Part shown: positions 9,355 to 19,165 of the stretch, in pieces
Layout of the letters: each line of letters starts with the position of its first letter
Numbering within the stretch: position 1 is the stretch's first letter
From: Sporolactobacillus spathodeae
Lineage (GTDB): Bacteria; Bacillota; Bacilli; Bacillales; Sporolactobacillaceae
Reading direction: 5' to 3'
Assembly (NCBI RefSeq): GCF_016908935.1
Contig: NZ_JAFBEV010000015.1
Coordinates: 1 to 64,000 of the forward strand
Length of the DNA: 64,000 bases
Notes under the pieces: model-generated
Seen by the model: the letters and a program-made list of their open reading frames with translations, nothing else
What the model was told of the DNA's origin: nothing
Databases searched by the model: none
Translations under genes and position numbers: made by a program

Positions 9355-10473
9355 ATGATGGCAAAGGCAAATCCGATTAACGACACGCATAAAGCCGGTC
9401 CGATGGCCGTTTTCTTTCTGACTCAGACGATGCAAATCGCCATTGAATTCGTTTTCATTCAGCAGCTCGTTACAAAAGATAGTCAGCAGGATGCATGGAT
9501 CGCTGTGCTCCTAGGTGGCCTTTCCACATTTCCAGTGATGTGGCTGATTCTACGTCTACTTGAAAAGGAACGAAGATATGGGCAAGCCGATCTTTTTTCC
9601 ATACAACGCCGTATCTTCGGCAAACTGATCGGCAGTATGCTGAATTTAATTGTTTCGATTTACGTTTTTCTCTACTCTGTCACCTATTTACGCAGTTTAA
9701 TTGAACTGCTTCAGGTTGAAATTTTTCCACAATTATCCACACTCGTTTTTTCTGTACTCTTCTGCCTGATCGTCTGGTATATTGTCATGGGTGGTTTCCG
9801 TAATATCGTCGGTGTCAGTCTGATTAATTTTATTTATCTTCTCCCTTTGTTTCTGTCTAATGTCTTTGTCGTCCCGCATGCCCATTTTTCCAACCTCCTA
9901 CCGATAATGGAGCATCGTCCACAGCAAATTTTTCTTTCTTTTTTTATGAATACCCATGTGTATGTCGGTTTTGAATTTATTCTGTTTTATTATCCATTTA
10001 TTAAAAAACCGGAAGAAGCTAAAAAATGGGCATACTTCAGTCTGCTGACAACCCTGTACATCTATCTCATCTTTATCATTCTTGGCATCGTCTATTACAG
10101 CCAAGGTGAAGTGCAAAAAACAATTTGGCCAACCCTAACTTTTTGGAAGAGCATAAAATTTCCGTTTTTTGAACATGTGGATATCATTTTTTCCATTATC
10201 TTGCTTTGGAGCCTAATTCCACTGGTCAGCCTTTGTTCCTGGGTGCTCACGCGCGGCATCAAGTTCACCTTCCCGAAGATTAAAAAGAAATACTCTTTAA
10301 TCGCGATCCTAATTCTTACGATTGTCACCGCCTATCTCATTCGAGATGGGCAACAAGTAATGATGTTGACTCGTCTCTTTAACATAATCGGATTTATTGC
10401 AATTTATTGCTATATTCCACTTCTTTTCCTATGCCAATGGTTAAAAAACTTATTTACTGGAGAAACCGCATGA
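9355..10473 (+). CDS. GerA-family spore germination protein, B subunit
   Basis: 372-residue integral membrane protein of the spore-germination B family, within the amino-acid/polyamine transporter superfamily, with about ten predicted helices. The B subunit carries the ligand-binding site in studied receptors. AAGGAGA precedes ATG 9355 (ATG 9358 is also possible). The start is 34 bp after the A-subunit stop. Its TGA overlaps the ATG of the C subunit (ATGA), which implies coupled translation. Confidence 0.94.
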   Translation: MMAKANPINDTHKAGPMAVFFLTQTMQIAIEFVFIQQLVTKDSQQDAWIAVLLGGLSTFPVMWLILRLLEKERRYGQADLFSIQRRIFGKLIGSMLNLIVSIYVFLYSVTYLRSLIELLQVEIFPQLSTLVFSVLFCLIVWYIVMGGFRNIVGVSLINFIYLLPLFLSNVFVVPHAHFSNLLPIMEHRPQQIFLSFFMNTHVYVGFEFILFYYPFIKKPEEAKKWAYFSLLTTLYIYLIFIILGIVYYSQGEVQKTIWPTLTFWKSIKFPFFEHVDIIFSIILLWSLIPLVSLCSWVLTRGIKFTFPKIKKKYSLIAILILTIVTAYLIRDGQQVMMLTRLFNIIGFIAIYCYIPLLFLCQWLKNLFTGETA

Positions 10474-11579
10474 GACGAAAAGTAATGGTTGGCGTTCTCA
10501 GTTGTCTGTTGCTTGCCGGCTGCGTACCGACGCATATCATTGACGATATCCTTATTGTTGAAGCAGAAGGTTATGACTACATTGGCCACAATAAAGTGAT
10601 CGGAACCGTCACAATGCCGAATTTTGTCCAAAGCGGCAACCAGGGCGGTCAGGGGGCTGGGCTGCCATCAACTGCGTCCTTAATTCGCTCGCTCAGCGTC
10701 CAGACGTATAATGGAAAATCATTGGTCGATAGACTTCAATCCGAAGGACAGGTAGCGATCCAGGCCGGGAAAATTCGACTGATGTTATTTAATCTGCCAA
10801 TGGCCAAACATGGTCTCTCGATTCAAATGTCTTTTCGCAATCGTGATCCAGACGTTCCTCGCGACCTGACGCTTGCAGTTGTCGATGGCAGTTGTAAAAA
10901 GCTGCTCAAAGCAACCGATTATCAGACGCAAATTCCGGTCTCGCGTTATGCACAAGATATGATCATGCAAAATAATACCCAAAATTATCCGGATAGCGAT
11001 CTGTCATCTTTTTTATATGCTTACTTTGGCGCCTATATGGATCCGTTTATGCCAATTATCCAAAAGAACGGTGATCACCTTGAGATGCGCGGATTAGCGT
11101 TATTCAATCATGATAAACTTGCAATGCGCATTCCAGATTCTAAGGTCTTTGTTTTTAAAATGCTCTATCAGAATTTCACTCTGGGTGTTTACGATCTTGA
11201 ATATCGCCCAGGAAGGCATATTGCACTGCGCAATGTGAAGACTTCAGTAAACTATAAGGTACGGCATGGCAATAGTGCCTCGCCAGATATTTACACAACG
11301 ATCCATGTTATCGGTCAAGTACGCCAGGCCTATCCTGGTTCTGTGAGCAAAGTAAAAACACCGCAAGTCGCAAGGATAATGGAAAAAGGGCTAGCGTCTG
11401 ACGCCCGGCAGCTCGTACGCAAAATACAAAAAAAAGGCATTGATCCGCTACAAATTGGCGATAAGGTAAGAAGTTTCACCTATCATTTTGATGGAAAATC
11501 ATGGCCCGAGCGTTATCGTCATGCCCGTTTCCATTGCAAGGTATCAGTCATTATCCAGCAAACAGGTATTACTGATTAA
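10470..11579 (+). CDS. GerA-family spore germination lipoprotein, C subunit
   Basis: 369-residue Ger(x)C-type lipoprotein. With the ATG at 10470 (TGGAG 8 nt upstream, ATGA overlap with the B gene) the N-terminus is a textbook lipoprotein signal: MRRK, a hydrophobic core, then LLLAGC with lipidated Cys18. A longer frame from 10407 would bury this signal, so I reject it. The rest shows the family pattern of an N-terminal domain with RDPDVPRDLTLAVVDG and a C-terminal domain ending near residue 365. It is anchored to the outer face of the spore inner membrane. Confidence 0.94.
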   Translation: MRRKVMVGVLSCLLLAGCVPTHIIDDILIVEAEGYDYIGHNKVIGTVTMPNFVQSGNQGGQGAGLPSTASLIRSLSVQTYNGKSLVDRLQSEGQVAIQAGKIRLMLFNLPMAKHGLSIQMSFRNRDPDVPRDLTLAVVDGSCKKLLKATDYQTQIPVSRYAQDMIMQNNTQNYPDSDLSSFLYAYFGAYMDPFMPIIQKNGDHLEMRGLALFNHDKLAMRIPDSKVFVFKMLYQNFTLGVYDLEYRPGRHIALRNVKTSVNYKVRHGNSASPDIYTTIHVIGQVRQAYPGSVSKVKTPQVARIMEKGLASDARQLVRKIQKKGIDPLQIGDKVRSFTYHFDGKSWPERYRHARFHCKVSVIIQQTGITD

Positions 11580-11622
11580 TTGTCGGAAAGTGCTTTCTTT
11601 TCCTTTATCGATTAAAAAATGT

Positions 11623-11628
11623 TATAAT
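11623..11628 (+). promoter_or_regulatory. extended -10 promoter of ydjO
   Basis: TGT-TATAAT, about 33 bp before the ydjO ATG, with AGGAAAGGGG as ribosome site in between. No clear -35. Confidence 0.6.
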
Positions 11629-11660
11629 AGAAAAATTAACAGGAAAGGGGATTTTGATCG

Positions 11661-11843
11661 ATGGGATTTAATCGTGGCCCGCAAGAACCGGTTCCTGAAG
11701 CAGAAACCGCTATTTGGACATGTACCAATGACTCGTGTTCCGGTTGGATGAGGGATGCCTTCTCTTTTGACAGCCATCCAACATGTCCGCTCTGCCATTC
11801 TGAAATGAAAAAGGAAACGAGAATACTTCCTGTTATTGACTAA
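11661..11843 (+). CDS. ydjO: YdjO-like cold-inducible small zinc-ribbon protein
   Basis: 60-residue protein matching the YdjO family: VPEAETAIWTCTNDSCSGWMRDAF in the middle and PTCPLCHSEMKKETR near the end. The pairs CTNDSC and CPLC (CX4C and CX2C) would form a zinc ribbon. The B. subtilis homologue is cold-induced but its function is unknown. ATG at 11661 lies 11 nt from the strong AGGAAAGGGG site. It has its own promoter and terminator, so it is monocistronic. Confidence 0.85.
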   Translation: MGFNRGPQEPVPEAETAIWTCTNDSCSGWMRDAFSFDSHPTCPLCHSEMKKETRILPVID

Positions 11844-11879
11844 TCGGCGCTTCTTATGAACAACCAAAATTTGTTTTTT

Positions 11880-11932
11880 CAGGCACGTCCGTTCTGCTGC
11901 GAAGCGGTTCGGCGTGCCTGTCTTGTTTTTTG
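11880..11932 (+). terminator. terminator of ydjO
   Basis: CAGGCACG (11880-11887) pairs with CGTGCCTG (11913-11920), followed by TCTTGTTTTTTG. The next 220 bp (to 12156) hold no gene that I can see. Confidence 0.85.
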
Positions 11933-12156
11933 TTTGCGTCGTTACCTTCTAAATCGCCACACTGATCGTTTGAAGTAAGCATTCTTCAGCTATACTGAAT
12001 CATAGCACGATTTCTCTTGAAATATCTTGGCTATTCCGTAGCGCATACCCATATAATTATTTAATTAGAAAATTCATCGTGTATTCCGAGACTTTCAGGT
12101 CCCAATACGCTTAAGCTTAGGATACAATAGAGGAGTAGTCGATAGAAGGTGATTCT

Positions 12157-12708
12157 GTGAAACTGACTAAAATGAAAAGAAAATATGCGGATCGCCGCGG
12201 CTGGCGTCGAATTATTTCAAGTCATCTCTCCAAAAAAGAATTTATGTGGCCAACATTCCATGGTGAAGCCGTACTAATACATTTTGATGCCGTAAAAGCG
12301 CCGTTATCTGTCTTTTATGGTGGAACACGCACGAAAACCGTTGATCGCGACTATTCCTGGTTGCAACTCTTTCCCTCAGGCGCTGCTCAATATGTTGTCA
12401 CAGCGATGTTCGATGAAAAAAGACAGCTTGTTCAATGTTATTTCGATGTGATTGCTCGAAAAGGAAAGGATAGCGCGGCGATCCTGTGGTTTGATGATCT
12501 CTACTTAGATTTAATTCTCTTTCCCAACCATGATCTCTACCTGGTTGATCAAGATGAACTGACTGAGGCCTTGGACGAAGGAATTATTGATCAAGAGAAA
12601 TATGCTCAAGCTTGGCAGACAGCCAAACATTTGAAGCGATTCATTGAAAACGATCCTGATTTTTTTCTGGATCTCGCCCGTAATTTGCGCGCCACTTTTC
12701 CAGAATAA
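12157..12708 (+). CDS. DUF402 protein, probable nucleoside di/triphosphatase
   Basis: 183-residue DUF402-family protein. The core (AVLIHFDA, SWLQLFPSGAAQYVVTAMFDEKRQLVQCYFDV, YLDLILFPNHDLYLVDQDEL) carries the acidic patch that binds metal and phosphate in structurally studied members, some of which hydrolyse nucleoside di- and triphosphates. The GTG at 12157 is supported by AGAAGGTGAT. The C-terminal helices (about 130-180) are usual for Firmicute members. Activity is inferred from the family only. Confidence 0.82.
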   Translation: MKLTKMKRKYADRRGWRRIISSHLSKKEFMWPTFHGEAVLIHFDAVKAPLSVFYGGTRTKTVDRDYSWLQLFPSGAAQYVVTAMFDEKRQLVQCYFDVIARKGKDSAAILWFDDLYLDLILFPNHDLYLVDQDELTEALDEGIIDQEKYAQAWQTAKHLKRFIENDPDFFLDLARNLRATFPE

Positions 12709-12751
12709 AAGCAGAAATTTCGATAATTTGTATCCAGATGAAAAGAGGGGG

Positions 12752-13231
12752 ATGACTGTGTCTGTTTCACTCAAACCGATGCATCCGCACGACTTTGTGC
12801 CTTATATGCAGCATAGCATACGCGAATACGCCGTTGAGAAACAACGTGCGGGCACATGGTTACCAAATGAAGCATTTTCGCGTGCCCAAGCTGAATTTAA
12901 GAATCTACTGCCCCTTGGTTTAGATACGCCCAATCATTACTTTTTATCGCTTTTTGATTGCTTTGAACAAAAAATCGGGATCATCTGGCTTCATTATTCG
13001 TTGGCAACTCGCTCACGAGAAGCTTTTATTTATGACTTTGAAATTTTCGAACCCTATCGTGGCAACGGGCTCGGTCAGGCGACATTGCTCAGTCTGTTCG
13101 ACTACTGCCGACATATTGGCCTTGAAAAAGTTAGCCTGCACGTTTTCGCGCATAATACACGTGCCCACCATATTTACCAGAAGCTCGGTTTTGTTGACAC
13201 AGATATTAATATGACCAAGCGTCTGATTTGA
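12752..13231 (+). CDS. GNAT-family N-acetyltransferase
   Basis: 159-residue acetyltransferase of the GNAT fold. The acetyl-CoA pyrophosphate loop RGNGLG (about residue 107) precedes a long helix, and NTRAHHIYQKLGF near the end is the standard last motif. ATG 12752 and GTG 12758 both sit close to GAGGGGG; the GTG has the better spacing, so the true protein may be two residues shorter. The frame continues upstream to 12644 but that part overlaps the DUF402 gene. Substrate unknown. Confidence 0.85.
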   Translation: MTVSVSLKPMHPHDFVPYMQHSIREYAVEKQRAGTWLPNEAFSRAQAEFKNLLPLGLDTPNHYFLSLFDCFEQKIGIIWLHYSLATRSREAFIYDFEIFEPYRGNGLGQATLLSLFDYCRHIGLEKVSLHVFAHNTRAHHIYQKLGFVDTDINMTKRLI

Positions 13232-13245
13232 AGATGCATAAGCAA

Positions 13246-13283
13246 ACACACCTCCTGTACATAATAGGAAACAGGAGGTGTGT
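13246..13283 (+). promoter_or_regulatory. 13-bp hairpin that sequesters the ribosome site of the next ORF
   Basis: ACACACCTCCTGT (13246-13258) and ACAGGAGGTGTGT (13271-13283) are perfectly complementary with a 12-nt loop. The right arm contains AGGAGGTG, the Shine-Dalgarno sequence of the ORF starting at 13286. No T-run follows, so this is not a terminator. In a transcript the ribosome site would be masked until the stem opens. Confidence 0.8.
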
Positions 13284-13285
13284 CT

Positions 13286-13426
13286 ATGTCTGAAGCAAGA
13301 CGTAAAGAATACCGCTCAAATTCGGGGAAGACAGCTTCGAGTGTCAATCCTTCCGGGCGAGCACCCGGCGATCCGTCAGCGCCCGTCTCAAAACTTGAAG
13401 AACGGGCACGAAAAAACAATAAATAA
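13286..13426 (+). CDS. 46-residue hydrophilic protein, possibly a minor small spore protein
   Basis: ATG with AGGAGGTG 6 nt upstream encodes MSEARRKEYRSNSGKTASSV, then a Pro/Gly-rich middle (NPSGRAPGDPSAP), then KLEERARKNNK. It is basic, has no hydrophobic core and no cysteines, and looks like the minor SASP or YuzL-type small proteins of spore formers, but I cannot place it in a family. It is below most ORF length limits. A bidirectional terminator follows within 10 bp, which supports a real transcript end. Confidence 0.6.
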   Translation: MSEARRKEYRSNSGKTASSVNPSGRAPGDPSAPVSKLEERARKNNK

Positions 13427-13432
13427 AAAGAC

Positions 13433-13469
13433 AAAACGGGAACAGCCGAAAAGTAGCAGTTCCCGTTTT
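13433..13469. terminator. bidirectional terminator between the 46-aa ORF and glcF
   Basis: AAAACGGGAAC pairs with GTTCCCGTTTT over a 15-nt loop, with T-rich tails both ways (TTTTACATG; TTTTGTCTTTTT). Confidence 0.85.
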
Positions 13470-13498
13470 ACATGCTTATAATCCTTTGCAACAGCCGT

Positions 13499-14824
13499 TC
13501 AGCCATCCAAAGCTTCAAGCAAAAGATCAACAATGTGCACTGCTCGCATCGAACCCGTCCGATGTTTGCGTTCAATGCCAACCTTCATCTCTAGCAAGCA
13601 GCCGGGATTGGCGGTCACGATTGTTTTGGCGTCTGTCTTCACTACTTGCTCCATTTTATGATCAAGGATTTGCATCGCCATCTCGGGTTCAACAATATTA
13701 TAATCGCCCGCCGATCCACAGCACGTATTGGCGCCTTCCATTTCCTCAAAATGAATTCCTTCAATCGATTGCAGCAAAAGGCGCGGTTCTTCATAGGTAT
13801 GCATCACATTGCGCAAATGACAGGAATCTTGATAGGTGACTGTCTGTTGTGGTAATTTCAGCCGGTGCGTTTTATGAAATTCAAGGGTCACAAGCACGGC
13901 AGAAATGTCTTTCAATTTTGAAACGAAGTTCTTGGCGCGATCCGCCCATTCCGGATCATCAGCAAGCAGGTGATCGTACTCGATCAAAAATGCGCCGCAA
14001 CCGCCCGCATTCGTGACAATGTAATCAGCGCCGGAATGCTCAAAAGCTGCGATATTCTGTTTCGCCATTTGTTTCGCCCGCTCGAGTTCCCCGTTATGCC
14101 CGTGCAGTGCGCCACAACAGAGCTGATTTTCTGGAACAAGGACATCGCAGCCAGCTTTCTGTAGCAGGCGAATGGTTGCATTATTCGTTGTGAAGAAAAC
14201 CGTATCCATGAGACAGCCAGTGAACATTGCGCAAGTCGCCTGACGCTCTCCTTCGTGTTCAAAATACCTCGGACGTTCTCTGATTTCTTTACGTTTCGGG
14301 ACTTCTGGAAGCACCCGTTCCATGGTTGCCATACTCTCTGGAAACAGATTCATAAAACCAACCTTGCGCACGACTTTTGACAATCCACTTCGCTGATAGA
14401 AACCAAGCAAGCTTGTCACATGCTCCAGCCGGTTTTGATTCGGGAACAATTCGTCAAAAATTCCTCTTCGCAGCATTTTCACTGGAACCGACTGTTTCTT
14501 ATGCGACTGAATGATACTTCGAGCGTCTTCAAGCAGATGGCCATATTTTACACCGGACGGACAGACGGTCTCACAGGCACGGCAACCCAGACAGAGATCG
14601 AGTGAATGCGTCACTTCTTCATCTGGTTCAATCACACCATCTGTAATGCCTTTCATTAATGCGATACGGCCGCGCGGCGAGTAGAGTTCCTGCTGGTCGG
14701 TTTCGATGTAGGTCGGGCATGACGGCAGACAGAAGCCGCAGCGCATACAGTTCAGCAATTCGTCATAATCCATCTGTTCTTTAAAATCATTTTGAATCGC
14801 TTTTTTCTCAGTTTCTGTCATCAT
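13499..14824 (-). CDS. glcF: glycolate oxidase iron-sulfur subunit
   Basis: 441-residue GlcF. Two 4Fe-4S motifs lie near the N-terminus (CMRCGFCLPSCP at about 22-33 and CLGCRACETVCP at about 77-88), followed by two CCG domains (NQLCCGALHGHNGE, GANTCCGSAGDYN). It passes electrons from the flavin subunit GlcD to the quinone pool during oxidation of glycolate or a related 2-hydroxy acid. Its ATG overlaps the glcD stop by four bases (ATGA). B. subtilis has the same pair (ysfCD). Lactate as substrate cannot be excluded. Confidence 0.92.
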   Translation of the reverse strand: MMTETEKKAIQNDFKEQMDYDELLNCMRCGFCLPSCPTYIETDQQELYSPRGRIALMKGITDGVIEPDEEVTHSLDLCLGCRACETVCPSGVKYGHLLEDARSIIQSHKKQSVPVKMLRRGIFDELFPNQNRLEHVTSLLGFYQRSGLSKVVRKVGFMNLFPESMATMERVLPEVPKRKEIRERPRYFEHEGERQATCAMFTGCLMDTVFFTTNNATIRLLQKAGCDVLVPENQLCCGALHGHNGELERAKQMAKQNIAAFEHSGADYIVTNAGGCGAFLIEYDHLLADDPEWADRAKNFVSKLKDISAVLVTLEFHKTHRLKLPQQTVTYQDSCHLRNVMHTYEEPRLLLQSIEGIHFEEMEGANTCCGSAGDYNIVEPEMAMQILDHKMEQVVKTDAKTIVTANPGCLLEMKVGIERKHRTGSMRAVHIVDLLLEALDG

Positions 14825-16254
14825 TTTGCCGTCGCCTCCCTTTCTATTGAAACATCCGCGAATACTTTTCCTGGGTTCATAATGCCTTTCGGATCTATTG
14901 ACTGCTTGATGCCGCGCATCACTTCAAGACCCGCTTCGCCAAGTTTCCATTTCAGATAGGGCGCTTTCGTAGCACCCACGCCATGTTCACCAGTCAATGT
15001 GCCGCCCAGCTCAATTGCTTTCTCAAAGATTTCAGCAAAAGCCTTCTCGACACGTTCCATTTCCTCAGTGTTGCGCGCATCGGTCAAACATGTCGGATGC
15101 AGATTGCCATCGCCGGCATGTCCGAATGTAGAAATACGCAAATCATATTTTTGAGCGATATCAGCAATTGCCCGAACCATTTTCGCAATTTCCGAACGTG
15201 GCACGGTCGCATCCTCTAAAATTGTCGTTGGTTTGAGCCGAGCAAGCGCGCTTAGCGCGGTTCGACGCGCTGTGGCTAATTTTTGGGCCTCTTCTTCCGA
15301 AGCTGCAAGCTGCACATCAACAGCCTGTTGCTCGCGACAGATTTCCGCAATCCGTTGAATATCACGATCAACAATTTCTGCAGGACCATCCTGAACAATC
15401 AGCAAAATCGCCTGAACATTAGTCGGCAAGCCGATATGTGCGAAACCTTCAACAGCTTTCAGTGTATCTTGGTCGAGAAATTCCAATGTAGCAGGTATCA
15501 TTTTGTTCGCGATGATTGAAGAAACCGAGCGGCCGGCTGCTTCGAGATCCTGATAAAGCGCCAGAATAGTCTTCTGCGATTCCGGTTTCGGGATCAGTTT
15601 CAACGTTGCTTCTGTAATCACGCCAAGTGTTCCTTCAGAACCGATAAACAAACGCGTCAGATCATAGCCAGCGACATCCTTAGTCAGTTTGCCGCCTGTA
15701 CGAATTAGTTTTCCATTCGGCAGTGCGACCTGAAGAGCCAGTACATAGTCTCGAGTCACGCCGTATTTCAAGCCGTGCAAACCACCGGAGTTCTCGCTGA
15801 TATTGCCACCTATCGTTGCGATCGCCATTGACCCTGGATCGGGGGGATAGAACAAACCTTGTGCCTCCACACAATCGCAGATTTCCTTTGTTATCACGCC
15901 GGGTTGCACGGTAATCGTCAAGTTCTCCTTATCCAATTCCAGTATTTGATTCATCCGTTTAAAAAGCAGAACAACGCCACCCTTCAACGGACACGTATCC
16001 GCGCATAAATTCGTTCCGGAACCTCTGGCATAAACAGGCGTTTCCATATCGTTGCACAGCTTCAAAACTGCCGCCATTTCTTCAGCACTTCCCGGAGCAA
16101 CGATTACATCCGGCAACGACTGGTAGTTCGGCGTTGCATCATAAGAATAAACGAGGCGCCCGCTCGTCGAATCGTCTATGTTTTCTGAACCAACAATATC
16201 GATCAAACCCTTTTTTAACTTACCGAACTTTTTCTTCTCATTTGCTGAAAACAT
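14821..16254 (-). CDS. glcD: glycolate oxidase FAD-linked subunit
   Basis: 477-residue FAD-linked oxidase of the vanillyl-alcohol-oxidase fold. The N-terminal FAD-binding region has PVYARGSGTNLCADTCPL, DPGSMAIATIGGNISENSGGLHGLKYG and VAGYDLTRLFIGSEGTLGVITEATLKL. The C-terminal domain ends with GHAGDGNLHPT and GGTLTGEHGVGATKAPYL, the family's substrate-site histidines. ATG at 16254 follows GGGGAGAG. First gene of the glcDF operon; the 240 bp upstream are AT-rich, with no operator I recognise. Confidence 0.93.
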   Translation of the reverse strand: MFSANEKKKFGKLKKGLIDIVGSENIDDSTSGRLVYSYDATPNYQSLPDVIVAPGSAEEMAAVLKLCNDMETPVYARGSGTNLCADTCPLKGGVVLLFKRMNQILELDKENLTITVQPGVITKEICDCVEAQGLFYPPDPGSMAIATIGGNISENSGGLHGLKYGVTRDYVLALQVALPNGKLIRTGGKLTKDVAGYDLTRLFIGSEGTLGVITEATLKLIPKPESQKTILALYQDLEAAGRSVSSIIANKMIPATLEFLDQDTLKAVEGFAHIGLPTNVQAILLIVQDGPAEIVDRDIQRIAEICREQQAVDVQLAASEEEAQKLATARRTALSALARLKPTTILEDATVPRSEIAKMVRAIADIAQKYDLRISTFGHAGDGNLHPTCLTDARNTEEMERVEKAFAEIFEKAIELGGTLTGEHGVGATKAPYLKWKLGEAGLEVMRGIKQSIDPKGIMNPGKVFADVSIEREATAK

Positions 16255-16440
16255 GAGACTCTCCCCCCATTCCGCCTCTCATTGATCGACAAATAATGCG
16301 CTTTCTTTTTACTTAATATTATAAATAGTCTTTATCTATAATTCTATTGAAAGCTACTGGGTTCGAAAATTAAAAAATATTGAAGTGCAAAAGCATCCCC
16401 CAAATGATTAGCCGATTCAGATAATTTGCAAAAAAGTGTG

Positions 16441-16477
16441 CAAAAAAAATGGCATTTGAAAAAATCCAAGTGCCATC
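16441..16477 (-). terminator. terminator of the csoR-copA-copZ operon
   Basis: On the minus strand TGGCACTTGG pairs (one G-U) with CAAATGCCA and runs into TTTTTTTT. Confidence 0.85.
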
Positions 16478-16499
16478 TTTTTATTTTTTCAAATATAAC

Positions 16500-16709
16500 T
16501 TACTTAACGACATCATACCCTTGGTCCTCAACAGCGTTTTTCATCTGTTCAAAACCAACTTTGCCTTCGTCATAAGCAACATCAACTTTTCCGCTCGCTA
16601 AATCAACAGCAACCGATGAGACACCGTCAAGATTTTTCAATGCACCGCTGACGGCCATCTTGCAGTGACCACAACTCATTCCTTGGACTAGCAATTGACG
16701 TTCTGCCAT
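16500..16709 (-). CDS. copZ: copper chaperone CopZ
   Basis: 69-residue heavy-metal-associated domain with the Cu(I) motif GMSCGHC at residues 10-16. It delivers Cu(I) to CopA. The frame opens 6 codons earlier (16727), but AAGGAGGTG lies 7 nt before the ATG at 16709, so I use that. It is the last gene of the csoR-copA-copZ operon, 32 bp after copA, and is followed by a terminator. Confidence 0.95.
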   Translation of the reverse strand: MAERQLLVQGMSCGHCKMAVSGALKNLDGVSSVAVDLASGKVDVAYDEGKVGFEQMKNAVEDQGYDVVK

Positions 16710-16741
16710 TGTTTTCACCTCCTTCATTCAAATAAACGCTG

Positions 16742-19141
16742 TTAAATTTTGACACGCTTCAGTCGCAGACTGTTGGCAACAACAGAGATCGAACTGAATG
16801 CCATTGCTGCACCAGCAACCCAAGGGGCAAGTAGCCCAAGCGCGGCAACCGGAATGCCAATCGCATTGTAAAAAAGTGCCCAGAACAAATTCTGGCGAAT
16901 ATTACGCATCGTCTTCCGGCTCAAATCAAGCGCCTTGACAATGTGGCTTAAGTCTCCACCGACAAGCGTAATATCTGCCGCTTCAATCGCTACATCTGTC
17001 CCAGTGCCAATGGCAATACCGATGTCGGCCGCTGCCAAAGCAGGCGCGTCATTAATACCGTCGCCGACCATTGCTACCCTATAGCCCTGCTGCTGTAATT
17101 CTTTCACTTTATCCACTTTTTCTTCAGGCAGAAGCTCGGCGAAGACATGATCAATCCCTGCTTTTCGGGCGATCGCTTGAGCTGTTTTCTCGTTATCGCC
17201 CGTTATCATGTAGACCCCGAGCCCGAGTGCTTTTAATTTGCTGATCGACGCCTGAGACGATTCTTTAATCGTGTCGGCAACAGCCACGAGGGCTTCCAGA
17301 TGATCATCAATTCCGATAAAAATAACCGTGTTCCCGTAATTCTCTAAACGAATGGCATCATCAAGCGCAAAACGAATCACGATATTTTCTTTCATCATCA
17401 GACGCCTTGAGCCTATAATTAGCCGGTGTCCGCCCACTTGCGCCGTAATGCCACTGCCAGTTAGCATTTCAAAAGAATCGGTTGGCTGCAGATGCCACGC
17501 CATCTCTTTGGCATAGGAAACAATAGCCTGTGCTAGAGGATGTTCACTTTGATTCTCTGCCGAGGCAGTTAAAGTCATCATATCCTCTTCACTCATCTTG
17601 CCGAATAAAATCACATCGGTCACTTCTGGACGCCCGTTTGTAATCGTTCCTGTCTTATCAAAAAGAATTGATTGAATATCTTGAATGCTCTCCAGATATT
17701 CACCGCCCTTAAATAGGATCCCAGATTCCGCTCCTTTTCCCGTGCCAACCATCACTGAGGTTGGTGTTGCAAGACCAAGCGCACAGGGACAAGCAATGAC
17801 CAGCACACTAATCGCCGCTGTCATCGCCGGCACTAGCTCGCCGGGACGGATTGCCGAGATCCAGACGACAAATACAAGCAGCGCGATTCCGATGACAATG
17901 GGCACAAATACACCGGAAATACTATCAGCAAGCCGCTGAATTGGCGCTTTGGAGCCCTGAGCTTCTTCAACAATTCGAACAATTCCGGCAAGCGCTGTAT
18001 CCTCGCCGACACGTTCTGTTTTCATTAACAAAGTTCCATTTGTATTGAGCGTCGCCCCGATCAGTTTGTCTCCCGATCTTTTGGTTGCAGGGATCGGTTC
18101 GCCCGTTATCATTGACTCATCAATCGCTGCTTCGCCGCTAATTATCATGCCATCAACCGGAATTTTCTCACCTGGCCGCACCTTCAGCACATCACCAATA
18201 CGAACCGCGTCGATAGCTACTTTATGTTCGATACCGTCCGGATCTACACGCGTAGCCTCTTTGGCCCCAAGCTCAACCAATTCGCCAATCGCAGCCGTTG
18301 TCCGTTTCTTAGCCCGCGATTCCAAGTACTTACCGAGCAAAACAAGCGTAATCAGTACCGCACTGGTCTCGAAGTATAGATTAGGTACAGCTGTCCGGCC
18401 AAGTGCATACAGGATGACTTGTCCCAAGCTGTAAACGTAAGCGGCGCTTGTTCCAAGTGCAACGAGTACGTCCATATTGGCGCTTTTATTCAGCAGCGCG
18501 CGTATGCCACCGCGATAAAACGGCCAACCGATATAGAATTGCACGACACTGGCGAGTGCCAATTGAAACCATGGATTCATAAGCAGCGCCGGCATCGGCA
18601 AACCCGTATGGAACGGGAGATGCATCACCATTGTATAGAACAATGGTAGCGATAAAACCGCAGAAATTAGCAATCTATAGCGCTTTTTCCGCAATAGTTT
18701 CTCGCTTTCATCCACATCCTGTGCTCCATGTGCCGACGCTTGGTAACCCAATTGGTGTACTTTATCAAAAATAGCTTCCTGTTCCGTCATTCCCGGCTGA
18801 TAAACGACCGTCCCGGTTTCTGTCGCAAGATTGACTTGTGCGGAAACAATCCCATCCATGCGCAAGAGCCCTTTTTCAATCCGTGCCGCGCAAGATGCAC
18901 AGGTCATGCCGCCAATCGCAAACTCGAGCTTGTTTTGTCGAACGCCGTAACCCAGACGCTCAATCCGTTCAGAAATCTGCCTCGGTTTTATTTGATCGCT
19001 GTCCCAAGAAATTTTTGCCTGTTCAAGAGCTAGATTGACGTTTGCTTCAACCCCATCGATTTTATTTAGCACTTTTTCAATCCGAGAAGAACATGAAGCA
19101 CAAGTCATACCGGTAATGCCAAGCTGCATTTCCTTCTTCAT
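16742..19141 (-). CDS. copA: Cu(I)-exporting P1B-type ATPase
   Basis: 799-residue copper efflux ATPase. Two N-terminal HMA domains, each with GMTCASC (about residues 11 and 79), are followed by eight membrane segments. The ion site CPC lies in [13 protein letters not shown] and the phosphorylation site in DKTGTITNG; the hinge is [20 protein letters not shown]. The start at 19141 (AAGGAG 8 nt upstream) is preferred to the in-frame ATG at 19159, which contains the ribosome site itself. Located between csoR and copZ as in B. subtilis; it expels cytoplasmic Cu(I) under CsoR control. Confidence 0.96.
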   Translation of the reverse strand: MKKEMQLGITGMTCASCSSRIEKVLNKIDGVEANVNLALEQAKISWDSDQIKPRQISERIERLGYGVRQNKLEFAIGGMTCASCAARIEKGLLRMDGIVSAQVNLATETGTVVYQPGMTEQEAIFDKVHQLGYQASAHGAQDVDESEKLLRKKRYRLLISAVLSLPLFYTMVMHLPFHTGLPMPALLMNPWFQLALASVVQFYIGWPFYRGGIRALLNKSANMDVLVALGTSAAYVYSLGQVILYALGRTAVPNLYFETSAVLITLVLLGKYLESRAKKRTTAAIGELVELGAKEATRVDPDGIEHKVAIDAVRIGDVLKVRPGEKIPVDGMIISGEAAIDESMITGEPIPATKRSGDKLIGATLNTNGTLLMKTERVGEDTALAGIVRIVEEAQGSKAPIQRLADSISGVFVPIVIGIALLVFVVWISAIRPGELVPAMTAAISVLVIACPCALGLATPTSVMVGTGKGAESGILFKGGEYLESIQDIQSILFDKTGTITNGRPEVTDVILFGKMSEEDMMTLTASAENQSEHPLAQAIVSYAKEMAWHLQPTDSFEMLTGSGITAQVGGHRLIIGSRRLMMKENIVIRFALDDAIRLENYGNTVIFIGIDDHLEALVAVADTIKESSQASISKLKALGLGVYMITGDNEKTAQAIARKAGIDHVFAELLPEEKVDKVKELQQQGYRVAMVGDGINDAPALAAADIGIAIGTGTDVAIEAADITLVGGDLSHIVKALDLSRKTMRNIRQNLFWALFYNAIGIPVAALGLLAPWVAGAAMAFSSISVVANSLRLKRVKI

Positions 19142-19165
19142 AGACTGCGCTCCTTCCATCTTTAT

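Noticed and set aside
17685-18434. Plus-strand frames antisense to copA
   Set aside because: Shadows of the copA coding strand; the real gene has all P-type ATPase motifs.
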